A stretch of 64,000 bases of DNA from NCBI GenBank assembly GCA_012103455.1, contig WLWT01000001.1:620001-684000 (forward strand), read 5' to 3'. Each line of letters opens with the position of its first letter. The first letter of the stretch is position 1. Below are positions 51,897 through 61,057 of the stretch, one piece after another. The notes under the pieces were generated by a model. It was not told the DNA's origin. It did not search any database and saw only the letters and a program-made list of their open reading frames with translations. Origin of the DNA: Gammaproteobacteria bacterium (GTDB lineage: Bacteria > Pseudomonadota > Gammaproteobacteria > HK1). The position numbers and the translations under genes are program-made.

Positions 51897-52863
51897 AATT
51901 CAACGCTTCGGTAGCGCACTGAACCTGAATGTCCATTTTCATAGGCTGTTTCTTGACGGTGTTTATGCCCAAGATCCCACCGGCAGGATGCGCTTTCACC
52001 GGGTGAAGGTACCCACTCAAGAAGAACGGCTCGCTTTAACCAACATGTTGAGTCAGCGTGTTGCCCGCTTCCTTGAGAGGAGAGGATTGCTTGACCGCGA
52101 TGCCGAAAACAGCTACCGGGTGTTCGAACAGCAAGAAGAGGATGCGATGGAGCAACGGTTCGGCCACTCGATTACATACCGCATTGCCATGGGGCCGCAT
52201 CAGGGGCGCAAGGTGTTCACCTTGCAAACTGTGCCGCCGCGTGCCGACCCCAATGAGGTGGGGCAGGCGGCCAAGGTGGCCAGTTTCTCATGGCATGCAG
52301 GCGTGGTGGCTGAACCTCACCCACGAGACAAGCTTGAGCGGCTGTGTCGATATATCAGCAGGCCCGCCGTGTCGGAGCAGCGTCTGGCATTGACCGCCAA
52401 TGGCAAAGTTCGATACCCGCTCAAGACGCCCTACCGGGATGGCACCACCCATGTGATCCTCGAACCTCTGGATTGTATTGCCCGTCTGGCCGCCCTGGTG
52501 TCCAAACCGCGCGTCAACCTAACACGCTTTGCCGGTGGGTTCGCGCCCAACAGTCAACACCGAGCTTTGGTCACACCGGCAAAGCGGGCAAAGGGGAAGA
52601 AAGCTGGGGGATTCGTTGAACCGCAAAGCGTTGTCGAGCGTCGAGCCGCTATGACCTGGGCACAACGATTAAGACGGGTATTCAATATCGATATTGAAAC
52701 CTGTGAGCACTGGGCTGGCCAAGTCAAGGTGAGCGCCAATATTGAAGCTCCGGTAGGAATCAAAAAGAGTCTTGAGCACCTAAAGAACAAAGCCAGTACC
52801 AATGAACCCGGAGCGTTACCTGAGAATCGGGCACCAGCACAACTGGAACTTAGCCCATCCTAA
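51897..52863 (+). pseudogene. IS91-family (Y2) transposase, 5'-truncated
   Basis: The frame is open from the MITE edge and reads LIQRFGSALNLNVHFHRLFLDGVYAQ before the Met at 51988, so the gene lost its start. Remaining parts are RPAVSEQRLALTANGKVRYPLKTPYRDGTTHVILEPLDCIARLAALV and TWAQRLRRVFNIDIETCEH, the usual IS91/ISCR-type core and C-terminal region. The C-terminal zinc-type Cys pair (CEHCGG in relatives) is changed to CEHWAG. The N-terminal zinc ribbon is absent. No oriIS or terIS could be placed. Confidence 0.85.
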
Positions 52864-53347
52864 TTCTGATACGTTGCTATCGAGTGGCGGGGGTTCGCTC
52901 ACGCCTAGCGCAGCTATAGGGACATTTCTGATTCAGTTCGGGCGAAACAGGCGCAAGGTATCCAAAACCTCTGCTCAATAACCCAGCGAATCACTCAAAA
53001 CCGAGCTGTGAGCCGACCCGCTCAGCGTTTGATTAGATGCAAGTGGGCGTTTATTCTTCCTATGCTCGAAGGTGATACGAGGAAAGCTACGCTCCCTACA
53101 GAATCAACCCAAACGGGTTATGAAATACTTTGAAGCGGAGTCGATTAGCTACGCCGCATAACGTGGGTATTTGATTTCCGGGTTGATACCACCAGCGGCG
53201 GCAATTCAAGAGCTTCCCAAAGGGGCCCGCTACGCGCCCCTGTTGGATACCCCCGGCTGCGGGGCCTTCGGCCCCGTCAAAACGCAAGCGCCGTTTTGGA
53301 TCACTCTGAAAGCGAATGCAAGTGACAAGCGACCTTTAAGCCCTACC
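52864..53347. other. intergenic stretch, no gene
   Basis: About 480 bases between the IS91 remnant and tcmP. It has two GC-rich hairpins near 53220-53275 (for example ggggccttcggcccc) that could end transcription of the minus-strand tcmP gene, and nothing else recognisable. Confidence 0.4.
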
Positions 53348-54300
53348 CTATGAAAAATCGTCAAACATAAAAAACAAGCTCTTTTGGCTTTTGAGTTTTA
53401 ATGTGTCACTCTCTTTGATTGCAGTAGCCTCTCTGCGTTTTCCGCCTTTTTCCGTGATAACTTCCATATCAGGATTTTTCATGATCATTTCATGGATGTC
53501 ATCACTATGGGCGGGCGTTTCGCTATAAGCTGTGGCATAGAAATCTTTCATAGCCATTGTGTCGCCAGACTCCGCTATGAACCTTGGAATATCGTCATAG
53601 AGTGATTTCTTTGCGAGATTGCGTGAGTCTTTCTCAAACAAATACAGCTGGCCTTCATTTTCCGCAGGATTATAAGACAGCATACTTAAACCCAAACGAC
53701 CAAAATGTGCTTGCGACATGCTATTTTGATGAAGCACATTATTATATACCTGTCGTGCTCGGTAGGCATTGGCAAAATGCATCAGCCAATAGCGCCACCC
53801 GGTCGGGTTGTTGATGGAGAACGGGCTTACGTAAGGTGCACAGCCTTTTAAATGAGCAAAGGCAATTTTTTCCGCTTCTCCGAGCCATTGTTTTTTAATC
53901 AGAAGCCCTCGATCATTCAGCAAAAGGTCTACCTTCTGTTTAACTTCAGGTTCCAATGGAACACTGGGTGAGTCTTTTTGCTGCGACAAAAACGCCAGCA
54001 TACTTTCAATCATAAACGTTAGCAGCACTTCTGCCGAACGCCATGAACTCATAATATGCTTGATATTTATCGAGGTGACATGAGAATATCCACACTGATC
54101 AAGGTTAAAAATAACATTCCCACACTTTGCAGCTTTCAGTCGTATTGTTATCTGAGGAAATGCATCGTCAAAAGCTTTTGTTAAAAATTTAGGTTCAATA
54201 TACAGGTTCGGTTCGGTATCTTTTGCCTGAATCAAGAGTGGGGCGATATTTTCTCGAAGTTTTTCAATAATCGCTTTATTTTTATCATTGAGAATTACTA
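53348..54300 (-). pseudogene. tcmP: three-Cys-motif partner protein TcmP, 3' part
   Basis: The C-terminal two thirds of TcmP. The native frame extends upstream of the first Met (54235) to the IS edge, reading VILNDKNKAIIEKLRENIAPLL. Later segments include KCGNVIFNLDQCGYSHV, SWRSAEVLLTFMIESMLAFL and YLMHFANAYRARQVYNNVLHQNSM, which fit the family. TcmP proteins are found next to Gp37/Gp68-type three-Cys-motif proteins on mobile DNA; their biochemical role is not known to me. The gene is split by the IS630 copy at 54301, and the two halves join in frame. Confidence 0.82.
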
Positions 54301-55402
54301 ATTCGGCAAAAAATTACCCGACATCAATTCAGAATATATCTGACATGCTCTTCATAGAAAAAACCGTTTAATTATTTGCGTATTCTGTTGCAGTGAGTGC
54401 AACACCGAACGAGCCAAGGCCACCCGTTGCTCCTTTGTAGCCACCACTGTCCGACCAATCCGTTGGCTTTTTACGTGATGCCATACCAATTCATCAGGAT
54501 TGAGTTCCGGTGAATACGGCGGTAACCATACTAACGTGAGCTTACCTTGGCTAGTGCGGACAAATTCTTGCACTTTCTTGGCTCGATGAATTCGATGGCC
54601 ATCAACAACCCAATAGACCGCTCGCTTGGCGTTGTGCAGCAAACGCCTTGGAAAGTCGATAAAAACGTCTGCGGTTACCCGTGATTCGCTCACCATGAAA
54701 CGCAGGTGACCCTTCGGCGAAACGGCTGACAGCCTATTCACGCTAAAGCGCCGACCCGTTTTCGCTACAACCGGCGTATCACCCCGTACCCCCCAAGTGG
54801 TACCACGATGATAATCCGACCGGATCGTCGATTCGTCGCCAAAATAGACCCGCGCTCGCCGCCTTTTCGCTTCTTGTTGTACTTCAGGCCAAGTTTCTCT
54901 TAACCATACCTTAACCTGAGCAGGGTCTGGCTCGTATGCCTTAAACCCAGGGCGCTGCGCACTCATCCCCCAACGAGACAGGCTATTGCCCACCGAGCGC
55001 TCGCTGACTTCGATGCCAAATTTGTCTTGCAGTCATATCTGAATCATCGAGCGCGTCCACAGGGCATCGTGACAATCCAATTGCAACGGATTCGTTTTAA
55101 CTAGTTCACCTAAGCGATCCGCATATTCATCGGGAAATTTCTTGGGCGACCCGTGATCTTGCCGGTGGACAGCGCCTGTTCACCGCCTTGCTCATACCTA
55201 GATAACCAATCGTCAATGCAAGAACGATGAAATCCGAGGGCTTTAATTACTTTTTCAGGGCTTTCACCCGATAATACTTGCGCAACCGCGTGCCTACGGA
55301 TGGCTTCTCGCGCGGAATGGGGCAGTGAGCGACCGTCTGTCTTTTTCATAGTATCATTATAACATATTTTATTAATTTGTGTCGGGTAATTTTTTGCCGA
55401 AG
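54301..55402 (-). mobile_element. IS630-family element, copy B
   Basis: Reverse-orientation copy of the element at 25889, with the same terminal repeats and TA at 54299-54300 and 55403-55404. The transposase is broken by the same TGA (55033-55035) as copy A plus a frameshift near 55135-55145. It is inserted in tcmP. Confidence 0.9.
54352..55349 (-). pseudogene. IS630-family transposase, copy B
   Basis: The N-terminal HTH part (MKKTDGRSLPHSAREAIRRHA from 55349) runs to RPRNFPMNMRIA, where one base is lost relative to copy A. The remaining frame contains the shared TGA after MIQI and then an open 213-codon DDE part (YFGDESTIRSDYHRGTTWG, DGHRIHRAKKVQ, PPYSPELNPDELVWHHVK). It ends a few residues before copy A. 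Confidence 0.85.
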
Positions 55403-55702
55403 TAGTAACAAACACTCTATCTGTAAAGGCCGAAGCCCCTTATTTAGGCGGCGTAAGTTAATTTCGTTCGTTGTCTTTGTGAGAACGTCAACAAATATGA
55501 GAGGAGAGCCATAACTTCCGCATTGATAAAGGCCAGCCCCGGAAAAGCCGTCAACAACAACCAACCTGAACTTTTCCTGTTTCGGCAGCTGACAGCGGGT
55601 AATCAGGTATTCTCTGAAATATTCCCTGAGAATGATATGCTTCTTTTTCGTGTGTTCCTCAAGTTGAGCGCCATCTTCCCAGTCATAATCTTTCCTAGCC
55701 AT
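55403..55702 (-). pseudogene. tcmP: three-Cys-motif partner protein TcmP, 5' part
   Basis: The first 100 codons of TcmP: MARKDYDWEDGAQLEEHTKK, IILREYFREYLITRCQLPKQEKFRLVVVDGFSGAG and YGSPLIFVDVL. The VVDGFSGAGLY stretch resembles a methyltransferase motif I, which is why TcmP has been suspected to bind a nucleotide or SAM. Excision of the IS with one TA gives ECLL-VILND, in frame with the 3' part. It starts 15 bases after the Gp37/Gp68-type gene. Confidence 0.85.
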
Positions 55703-55717
55703 TGTGAAAAAGCCATT

Positions 55718-56503
55718 TTATATTGCTGCGCTCGTTATTATAATGGGCATTTCATCCCATGTTCTACCTCGATATTCGCGGCCATTGGCTTTTTTTGAGC
55801 GTTTTTGATTATCCTTTCCCCACGCGCCCCATTGTTTAAAAAAGAATGCGGTATCGTAAATATCGCATTGAGTATGAATTTCATCTATCCATTCTTCCTT
55901 AATAGGCCGGGCCTTATTCCCACTTTCACCACCGACTATAGCCCAATGGATATCTCTTAAACTCACTGCACCAACCGAGTCAATAAGCGGCTCAAAGGAT
56001 ATAAACCGGATCGAGGCCGGAGTTTCACGCAGGTCATTTATACGATCTATGACATCTGCATTTTCAACGCTTGTGCCAAGCCAGACATTCGGCAGCACTT
56101 CAGGAATTTGTTTCGATACGATATCTCGCATCCTGCCTGGTCGCTTCGTTAATATCTGGTAATTATGCTGAGGGGTTTCACGCATGACCTTCCAAACTGA
56201 CATAATAAAGTCATTACTCACGCCTTCATGGAAAAGGTCGCTCATGGAGTTTACAAATATTTTTCGCGACTTTTTCCATTTATACGGCACCTGTAATGCT
56301 GCCTGATCCTCTCTTACCGTGCCGTTCCATTTTATGTTTTTACCGCGCTTTTGAGTCAGCCCTTTATATTTTTCAACGCCCATGGCTTCAAGCCGCCGCG
56401 CCATTTGCATGGCATAACAATGCTTACAGCCCGCGCTCACTAAAGAGCAGCCTGCAACCGGGTTCCACGTAGCGTCCGTCCATTCAATTTGTGTTTCTGC
56501 CAT
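55718..56503 (-). CDS. Gp37/Gp68-family three-Cys-motif protein (DUF5131)
   Basis: A 261-residue protein. The ATG at 56503 (MAETQIEWTDATWNPVAGC) is the family start; the frame upstream overlaps the mini-element and mazF end. The three-Cys motif is GCSLVSAGCKHCYA (C-x6-C-x2-C), like the iron-sulfur site of radical SAM enzymes. Later blocks are WNGTVREDQAALQVPYKWKKSRKIFVNSMSDLFHEGV, YQILTKRPGRM, LPNVWLGTSVENADVIDRINDLRETPA, RFISFEPLIDSVG and WAIVGGESGNKARPI, all typical. It is always paired with TcmP; here the partner is broken. The pair occurs in phages and islands, so a defence or DNA-modification role is possible but unproven. Confidence 0.88.
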   Translation of the reverse strand: MAETQIEWTDATWNPVAGCSLVSAGCKHCYAMQMARRLEAMGVEKYKGLTQKRGKNIKWNGTVREDQAALQVPYKWKKSRKIFVNSMSDLFHEGVSNDFIMSVWKVMRETPQHNYQILTKRPGRMRDIVSKQIPEVLPNVWLGTSVENADVIDRINDLRETPASIRFISFEPLIDSVGAVSLRDIHWAIVGGESGNKARPIKEEWIDEIHTQCDIYDTAFFFKQWGAWGKDNQKRSKKANGREYRGRTWDEMPIIITSAAI

Positions 56504-56524
56504 TTCCACGCCTTTATAAAATAA

Positions 56525-56623
56525 AGGCACCTCTAATAATCCACATTCTGAAATCTGATGATCTATAAAATCAGTCACTTACGCTCTGGCGAAATGTCAA
56601 AATTGTAATTTTTAGAGGTGCCC
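56525..56623. mobile_element. 98-bp mini-element with MITE-family ends
   Basis: Ends aggcacctctaataat and atttttagaggtgccc match the 140-bp MITEs, but the interior (ccacattctgaaatctgatg...) is unrelated to them. It may be a deletion derivative that keeps the true subterminal sequence of the parent IS. It forms the 3' end of the mazF reading frame. Confidence 0.7.
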
Positions 56624-56928
56624 TGAAGTGCTCTTTGAGAAATAGCACGGACACGATCGGTTAGGAATGACTTATCCAGCGTTATGAGCTGAGACACGTT
56701 GACAACAGACTTACGGCGCAACCCAGTTTCTCGTTTCGACAACTTGACGTTGCCTGGTGCATCCGCGAGCCGCAGGTTGTTGGTGATTGTTGCAACAATC
56801 ACCGTACGAATTTCGCTCTGGTTGAAGTCATTTGATTGAACGATGAGCACGGGGCGGCGATATCCCGGCTCGGATCCATGTGGCTCCGGTAAATCAGCCC
56901 ACCAGATTTCTCCACGCTTCAATCCCAA
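56575..56928 (-). CDS. mazF: MazF/PemK-family toxin, C-terminus replaced by mini-element
   Basis: Endoribonuclease toxin of 117 residues. The family start is KRGEIWWADLPEPHGSEPGYRRPVLIVQSNDFN, with VIVATITNNLRLA and RKSVVNVSQLITLDKSFL (S-V-V-N in place of the usual S-x-x-x-x-D-Q). After ISQRAL the natural C-terminal helix is replaced by QGTSKNYNFDISPERK, encoded by the inserted mini-element. About 10-15 native residues are lost, which may weaken the dimer or toxin activity. It overlaps its antitoxin gene by 10 bases. Confidence 0.88.
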   Translation of the reverse strand: MGLKRGEIWWADLPEPHGSEPGYRRPVLIVQSNDFNQSEIRTVIVATITNNLRLADAPGNVKLSKRETGLRRKSVVNVSQLITLDKSFLTDRVRAISQRALQGTSKNYNFDISPERK

Positions 56929-57164
56929 ACCTCGTCTTTAACCGAATTGAACTGCATAGCGTCGATGATCGGATCAAGAGTGGAATCTTCTCCGCCGCTT
57001 CTGTAGACGGCGTTGAGTCTCGCCGTGACACCCTCTCGCTGGATACGCTCTACATAATCACGTACGGCGCTCGCATAGAGTTCGCTACGTGAGACTCCCA
57101 GATCTTTCGCGGCGCGCTCAGCAGCCTCGAACACCTCATCCGGAAGGGAAATCGCTGTCTTCAT
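56919..57164 (-). CDS. MazE-type ribbon-helix-helix antitoxin
   Basis: An 81-residue antitoxin. The N-terminal MKTAISLPDEVFEAAERAAKDLGVSRSELYASAVRDYVER is a ribbon-helix-helix DNA-binding motif, and the acidic tail (GGEDSTLDPIIDAMQFNSVKDEVWD) would bind the toxin. It overlaps mazF. This type pairs with MazF-like toxins in many proteobacteria. It normally represses its own operon; no operator palindrome was identified. Confidence 0.9.
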   Translation of the reverse strand: MKTAISLPDEVFEAAERAAKDLGVSRSELYASAVRDYVERIQREGVTARLNAVYRSGGEDSTLDPIIDAMQFNSVKDEVWD

Positions 57165-57295
57165 CGGAATAGTATAACTCCGGTCATACCACCTACCAAC
57201 ATGCTCAAGGTGTTACCGAAATCATTCGGCGCCATACGCACCGGACTTATCGGAACATTTAGCGGCACACACTTGTCACTTGGGTGGGCAGCGTT

Positions 57296-57838
57296 CTAGG
57301 CCCCCGCAGCAAACGCCTTAGCCAACCCCGGCCGCGCTTTTAGCCGGTCTATATAAGCGCTGACATTCGGCTTATCCGACACATCCGCGCCCAAACGGGC
57401 TGACACCACACACGCGTGGCCAGTCATGATGTCGGCGCCGGAAAACTCGCCGACAAGATACTCACGCCCTTCCAACTGCTCATTCACGGCATCCATCATC
57501 TTGCCCAGTTGCTTCGTTGAGCGGTCCACATTGGTCTGATTGCGCCGCTCTTCCGGTAAGAACAGCGTTTCCACCACGATGATATTCACATGGGGCATGA
57601 TCATGCCCTCCGCGCAGTGCAGCCACTGCAAGTACGCAGCGAATTCGGGTGAGTCTTGCGGCGGCACCATGCGGCCATCGGCATATTTAGCCAACACGTA
57701 TTGCACGATAGCGCCCGATTCGAAAATCGTCACCTCACCGTCTGCCAGGGCGGGCACCCGCCCCATCGGGTGGATTTTCCTATAGCCCGGCCCGCGCATG
57801 CGTTTTTCCAAACTTGATATTTTTATGCGCTTGCTCAC
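57296..57838 (-). pseudogene. glutathione S-transferase, truncated duplicate with chimeric N-terminus
   Basis: From RMRGPGYRKIHPMGRVPALADGEVTIFESGAIVQYVLAKYADGRMVP to the C-terminus it is nearly identical to the GST at 59061. The first 11 codons (SKRIKISSLEK) come from a shifted frame of LLM-oxidoreductase DNA, because the duplicated block lacks about 545 bases that hold the GST N-terminal ~30 residues and the LLM 3' end. The glutathione-binding N-terminal strand and its catalytic Ser/Cys region are missing, so it is probably inactive. Confidence 0.85.
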
Positions 57839-57972
57839 GCGTCTCGGCGATGTGCATGAGTGTCACCAAACGCCAATGCTCGCGGTTCACCGTTTGGCCA
57901 TGCTCCGCAGCCGCCTCCTCGCACATGCGCCAGTTGTTGGCATGGTGCTGCAACGCTTCATCGTTAGTGCCG
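57809..57972 (-). pseudogene. LLM flavin oxidoreductase fragment (duplicate)
   Basis: This DNA matches 60125-60290 inside the LLM gene (NNWRMCEEAAAEHGQTVNREHWRLVTLMHIAETREQAHKNIKFG) with a few changes. It is joined to the GST duplicate on one side and to a DUF2288 piece on the other. Confidence 0.85.
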
Positions 57973-57973
57973 C

Positions 57974-58174
57974 ATCGCTAAAGACGATGGTGTCAAGCTA
58001 AAGGAATTGATGGTGGCCAATGCGCTACATCCAGTTGCCGACGATACGGCGCGGTGCTGGATCGAGACGAAAGCGGAGGTCTGGGCAGTAATCGTGCGTC
58101 CGTGGGTGCTGGTGCAAGATGTAGAGTCCACCGCTAGCCTTTCATACCAACTGACAGACTCGATGGGTGGCTGA
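57974..58174 (+). pseudogene. DUF2288 C-terminal fragment
   Basis: The frame reads AKDDGVKLKELMVANALHPV then DDTARCWIETKAEVWAVIVR and PWVLVQDVESTASLSYQLTDSMGG. It corresponds to residues 65-108 of the DUF2288 gene at 51411, about 80 percent alike, with a longer tail. The N-terminal half is missing. Confidence 0.8.
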
Positions 58175-58435
58175 TTACGTACCAGTTGCAAATTCAATCT
58201 TCGCACCTTGGATGTAATACCCCTCCTCGTCTATAGCCTTCAGGGCCTCATCTGTGTCTAAAGCAATACGCTGCTGCCCTGGAAGCAGCTCAAAATCACG
58301 AAAAGGAACCATGTCACCAACTTGCTCCAAAATGTCCGCTGGAACGGATTCTAGCGATGACTGGGATGCAATCAACAAAAACACCTTCGAACCTGAACTA
58401 TCCGACCGCTTCGCTTTATAAACTTTCACCTTCAT
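58175..58435 (-). CDS. hypothetical 86-residue protein
   Basis: I do not recognise this with confidence. It reads KVKVYKAKRSDSSGSKVFLLIASQSSLESVPADILEQVG and ends EALKAIDEEGYYIQGAKIEF. The order (short strand, F-L-I, S-V-P-x-x-I-L-x-x-x-G, I-x-x-x-G-Y-Y-x-Q) weakly recalls the YcgL family. It begins 4 bases after the DUF6602 fragment on the same strand, so the two may be cotranscribed. The start has no strong ribosome site. Confidence 0.5.
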   Translation of the reverse strand: MKVKVYKAKRSDSSGSKVFLLIASQSSLESVPADILEQVGDMVPFRDFELLPGQQRIALDTDEALKAIDEEGYYIQGAKIEFATGT

Positions 58436-58439
58436 ATGA

Positions 58440-58913
58440 TCACCTAGGTTGTCGAGTATTCAACGCGACTACATAGGTACGAATTCGATCTTGAACGTCG
58501 TCGAATTTGTACAGTGGCGGCGTTCTTGATAAAGCCTTATGCGACTGACTAGCCTGGCATGCTTTCGTAAGTTCACACTCCGTTAAATCAGATTTGCTCT
58601 CTATTGTGGCAACGACTCCTTCCGCTAGATAAGCAGCGTTGTCTTGCGAGTACATTATCTTTGGCAAGTCGCGCCTATAGACAACGATATCGACCTGGTT
58701 TCTGTACTCATCCGGGGCAGGCTCTGGCTGGCTATTCTCATCAATGATCTCACCCTGGCCTATTTCCAGGCTGCTCGGCAAATGATTCATTAAGAAATCC
58801 CGAATGAACCATTCGCGTGGCCCCCCGCGCAAGTTGGGATGGCCGGCGTTTTGCGCTGCTTTGCTTTGGGCAAGCAAAATTTGCTCAATGGCATTGGTAT
58901 GAGATTCAAGCAT
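58440..58913 (-). CDS. DUF6602 protein, probably 3'-truncated
   Basis: A 157-residue protein whose core LRGGPREWFIRDFLMNHLPSSLEIGQGEIID, RNQVDIVVYRRDLPKI and AEGVVATIESKSDL matches DUF6602. The conserved acidic residues and the D-I-V...E-S-K-S pattern are those of a PD-(D/E)XK nuclease-like core (D in VDIVVY, E-x-K in ATIESKS). Family members usually continue for another ~80-120 residues after RTYVVAL; here NTRQPR-stop follows, so the C-terminus is likely lost. Function unknown; such proteins appear in islands with restriction or defence genes. Confidence 0.65.
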   Translation of the reverse strand: MLESHTNAIEQILLAQSKAAQNAGHPNLRGGPREWFIRDFLMNHLPSSLEIGQGEIIDENSQPEPAPDEYRNQVDIVVYRRDLPKIMYSQDNAAYLAEGVVATIESKSDLTECELTKACQASQSHKALSRTPPLYKFDDVQDRIRTYVVALNTRQPR

Positions 58914-59060
58914 AGTTTGTGAGGCGTGTTACCGCGTTGTGCACGAACCCGCCCTTTTGTATTAATTAAATTCCCTAATCTGTGCTACAGATATGCCCGG
59001 CGCCATACGCACCGGACTTATCGGAACATTTTAGTGGCACACACTTGGGTGGGCAGCGCC

Positions 59061-59672
59061 CTAGGCCCCCGTAGCAAACGCCTTAGCCAACCCCGGCCGC
59101 GCTTTCAGCCGGTCTATATAAGCGCTGACATTCGGCTTATCCGACACATCCGCGCCCAAACGGGCTGACACCACACATGCGTGGCCAGTCATGATGTCGG
59201 CGCCGGAAAACTCGCCGACAAGATACTCACGCCCTTCCAACTGCTCATTCACGGCATCCAGCATCTTGCCCAGTTGCTTCGTTGAGCGGTCCACATTGGT
59301 CTGATTGCGCCGCTCTTCCGGTAAGAACAGCGTTTCCACCACGATGATATTCACATGGGGCATGATCATGCCCTCCGCGTAGTGCAGCCACTGCAAGTAC
59401 GCAGCGAATTCGGGTGAGTCTTGCGGTGGCACCATGCGGCCATCGGCATACTTAGCCAACACGTATTGCACGATGGCGCCCGATTCGAAAATCGTCACCT
59501 CACCGTCTGCCAGGGCGGGCACCCGCCCCAGCGGGTGGATTTTCCTATAGTCCGGCCCGCGCATGCGCTTTTCGCCGAGCTTGAATAGTTCAAGCTCGTA
59601 CGGTAGCCCCAGCTCTTCAAATAGCCAAACAATGCGAACCGAGCGGCTGTTCGGCGCGTGGTAGATCTTCAC
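59061..59672 (-). CDS. glutathione S-transferase
   Basis: A 203-residue GST. The GTG at 59672 (KIYHAPNSRSVRIVWLFEELG) has gaggg 6 bases upstream and gives the usual N-terminus; an ATG lies 7 codons earlier. The thioredoxin-like domain has the catalytic Ser region (NSRSVR), VPALADGEVTIFESGAIVQYV (cis-Pro and ESxAI glutathione-binding motif), and the all-helical domain ends GADIMTGHACVVSARL. It follows the LLM gene by 30 bases on the same strand. A partial duplicate lies at 57296. Likely detoxification or a step in xenobiotic breakdown. Confidence 0.92.
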   Translation of the reverse strand: MKIYHAPNSRSVRIVWLFEELGLPYELELFKLGEKRMRGPDYRKIHPLGRVPALADGEVTIFESGAIVQYVLAKYADGRMVPPQDSPEFAAYLQWLHYAEGMIMPHVNIIVVETLFLPEERRNQTNVDRSTKQLGKMLDAVNEQLEGREYLVGEFSGADIMTGHACVVSARLGADVSDKPNVSAYIDRLKARPGLAKAFATGA

Positions 59673-59722
59673 TGTGCCCTCTCTCTCATTCAATCAGGTG
59701 CATAGAACGAAGCCCATACGGG

Positions 59723-60910
59723 CTACTGCGCCGCTTCTCCCTTCTTCGTGTTGTAGCGTTCAATCTCCGTTTGCACCGCCCGCGCTGCCTGCTCCTGAAA
59801 CCGGAATTTATTATCCCGGCTGTAGTTGTAGCTGGTCCGGCGCAACACATTGGAGTGCTGAAAATGCGGCATAACGTAGCGGGCGATTAACTCGTAGTTG
59901 CGCTTGGTAGCCTCCCAATCGGCCCAATTGTGGGCCAGTTGCATGAGGCTGCCGAAACCGCCCGAACCCTCCAGCAAGGCTTCGATGTATTCGATGGCAT
60001 CGCTCGGTGTACCGATGACGGCCATGCGGTTTTCGGTGAGGTATTCGTAAGCGTCACCCACATCGTGCGGCACGATGGGAAAGGTGGAAATATCCCTGAA
60101 ATAAGTGGCGAACTGCTCGAGTCCAAACTTGATGTTTTTATGCGCTTGCTCGCGCGTCTCGGCGATGTGCATGAGCGTCACCAAACGCCAATGCTCGCGG
60201 TTCACCGTTTGGCCATGCTCCGCAGCCGCCTCCTCGCACATGCGCCAGTTGTTGGCATGGTGCTGTAAGGCTTCATCGTTAGTGCCGCCTATGGACAGCA
60301 TACCGATGCCATGTTTACCGGCAGCCAGCGCCCCGGACGGTGAGCGGGCGCACGCCACCGCCATCTCCGTTCGGGGTACGGTATACGGCGCTATGTGCAA
60401 CTGTGCGTCCACCACTTCGAACCAGTCGGACTTCATGGTGATTCGTTCACCCTTCATAAGAGCGGCGATGACGTCCAATGACTCGTTCATCATGCGCCGC
60501 TGCGCTTCCGGATCGATGCCCATCCGGTAAGCGTCCCCCACCAGAGCACCCGGCCCCACGCCCAACATGAAGCGGCCACCGGTCATGTGATCGAGCTGGG
60601 TGGCACGGCCCGCCACCATGAACGGGTGATGGTAAGGCAACGAGGTCACGCCGGTACCCAAACGGATATATTTGGTACGCTCGGCCGCAGCGCCTATAAA
60701 AACCTCCGGACAGGCGATGGTCTCGAAACCACCGGAGTGATGTTCGCCGATCCATGCTTCGTGGTAACCCAGCTGATCCAGCCATTCGAGAAGCTGCATG
60801 TCACGGCGCATGGTCTGAGTGGGGTTTTCGCCTAAATCATGAAAAGGCGCCAGGAAAATGCCGAACTTCATGGTGTTGTTGGGCATTAAAGCGAGAGCGG
60901 ATTGGGGCAT
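59723..60910 (-). CDS. LLM-class flavin-dependent oxidoreductase
   Basis: A 395-residue luciferase-like monooxygenase. The ATG at 60910 has gagg 8 bases upstream; the conserved start MKFGIFLAPFH begins 13 residues later, so a start at 60871 is an alternative. Family parts are MQLLEWLDQLGYHEAWIGEHHSGGFETIACPEVFIGAAAERT, LGTGVTSLPYHHPFMVAGRATQLDHMTGGRFMLGVGPGALVGD and AVACARSPSGALAAGKHGIGMLSIGG. It needs a separate flavin reductase, which is not seen here. Together with GST, SnoaL-like, isomerase and dioxygenase genes it suggests degradation of a complex organic compound. Confidence 0.93.
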   Translation of the reverse strand: MPQSALALMPNNTMKFGIFLAPFHDLGENPTQTMRRDMQLLEWLDQLGYHEAWIGEHHSGGFETIACPEVFIGAAAERTKYIRLGTGVTSLPYHHPFMVAGRATQLDHMTGGRFMLGVGPGALVGDAYRMGIDPEAQRRMMNESLDVIAALMKGERITMKSDWFEVVDAQLHIAPYTVPRTEMAVACARSPSGALAAGKHGIGMLSIGGTNDEALQHHANNWRMCEEAAAEHGQTVNREHWRLVTLMHIAETREQAHKNIKFGLEQFATYFRDISTFPIVPHDVGDAYEYLTENRMAVIGTPSDAIEYIEALLEGSGGFGSLMQLAHNWADWEATKRNYELIARYVMPHFQHSNVLRRTSYNYSRDNKFRFQEQAARAVQTEIERYNTKKGEAAQ

Positions 60911-61057
60911 CGGGCCTACCTCGAATAGAGCCACACGGTAGCGGTCATTACTTAAGGGCCACCATTGCAACACTTCTAGCCGGCATTCGCCAATAACCGC
61001 GCCCACCGTGCTAGTCTGCGCCAACCGCATAGAATACCCGCCAAAAGGCCGGCCCGC

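Noticed and set aside
57798..58001. 67-codon plus-strand frame in the duplicated block
   Set aside because: Antisense to the LLM fragment and generated by the mosaic joint.
58926..59168. 80-codon plus-strand frame upstream of GST end
   Set aside because: Mostly antisense to the GST C-terminus, no family resemblance.
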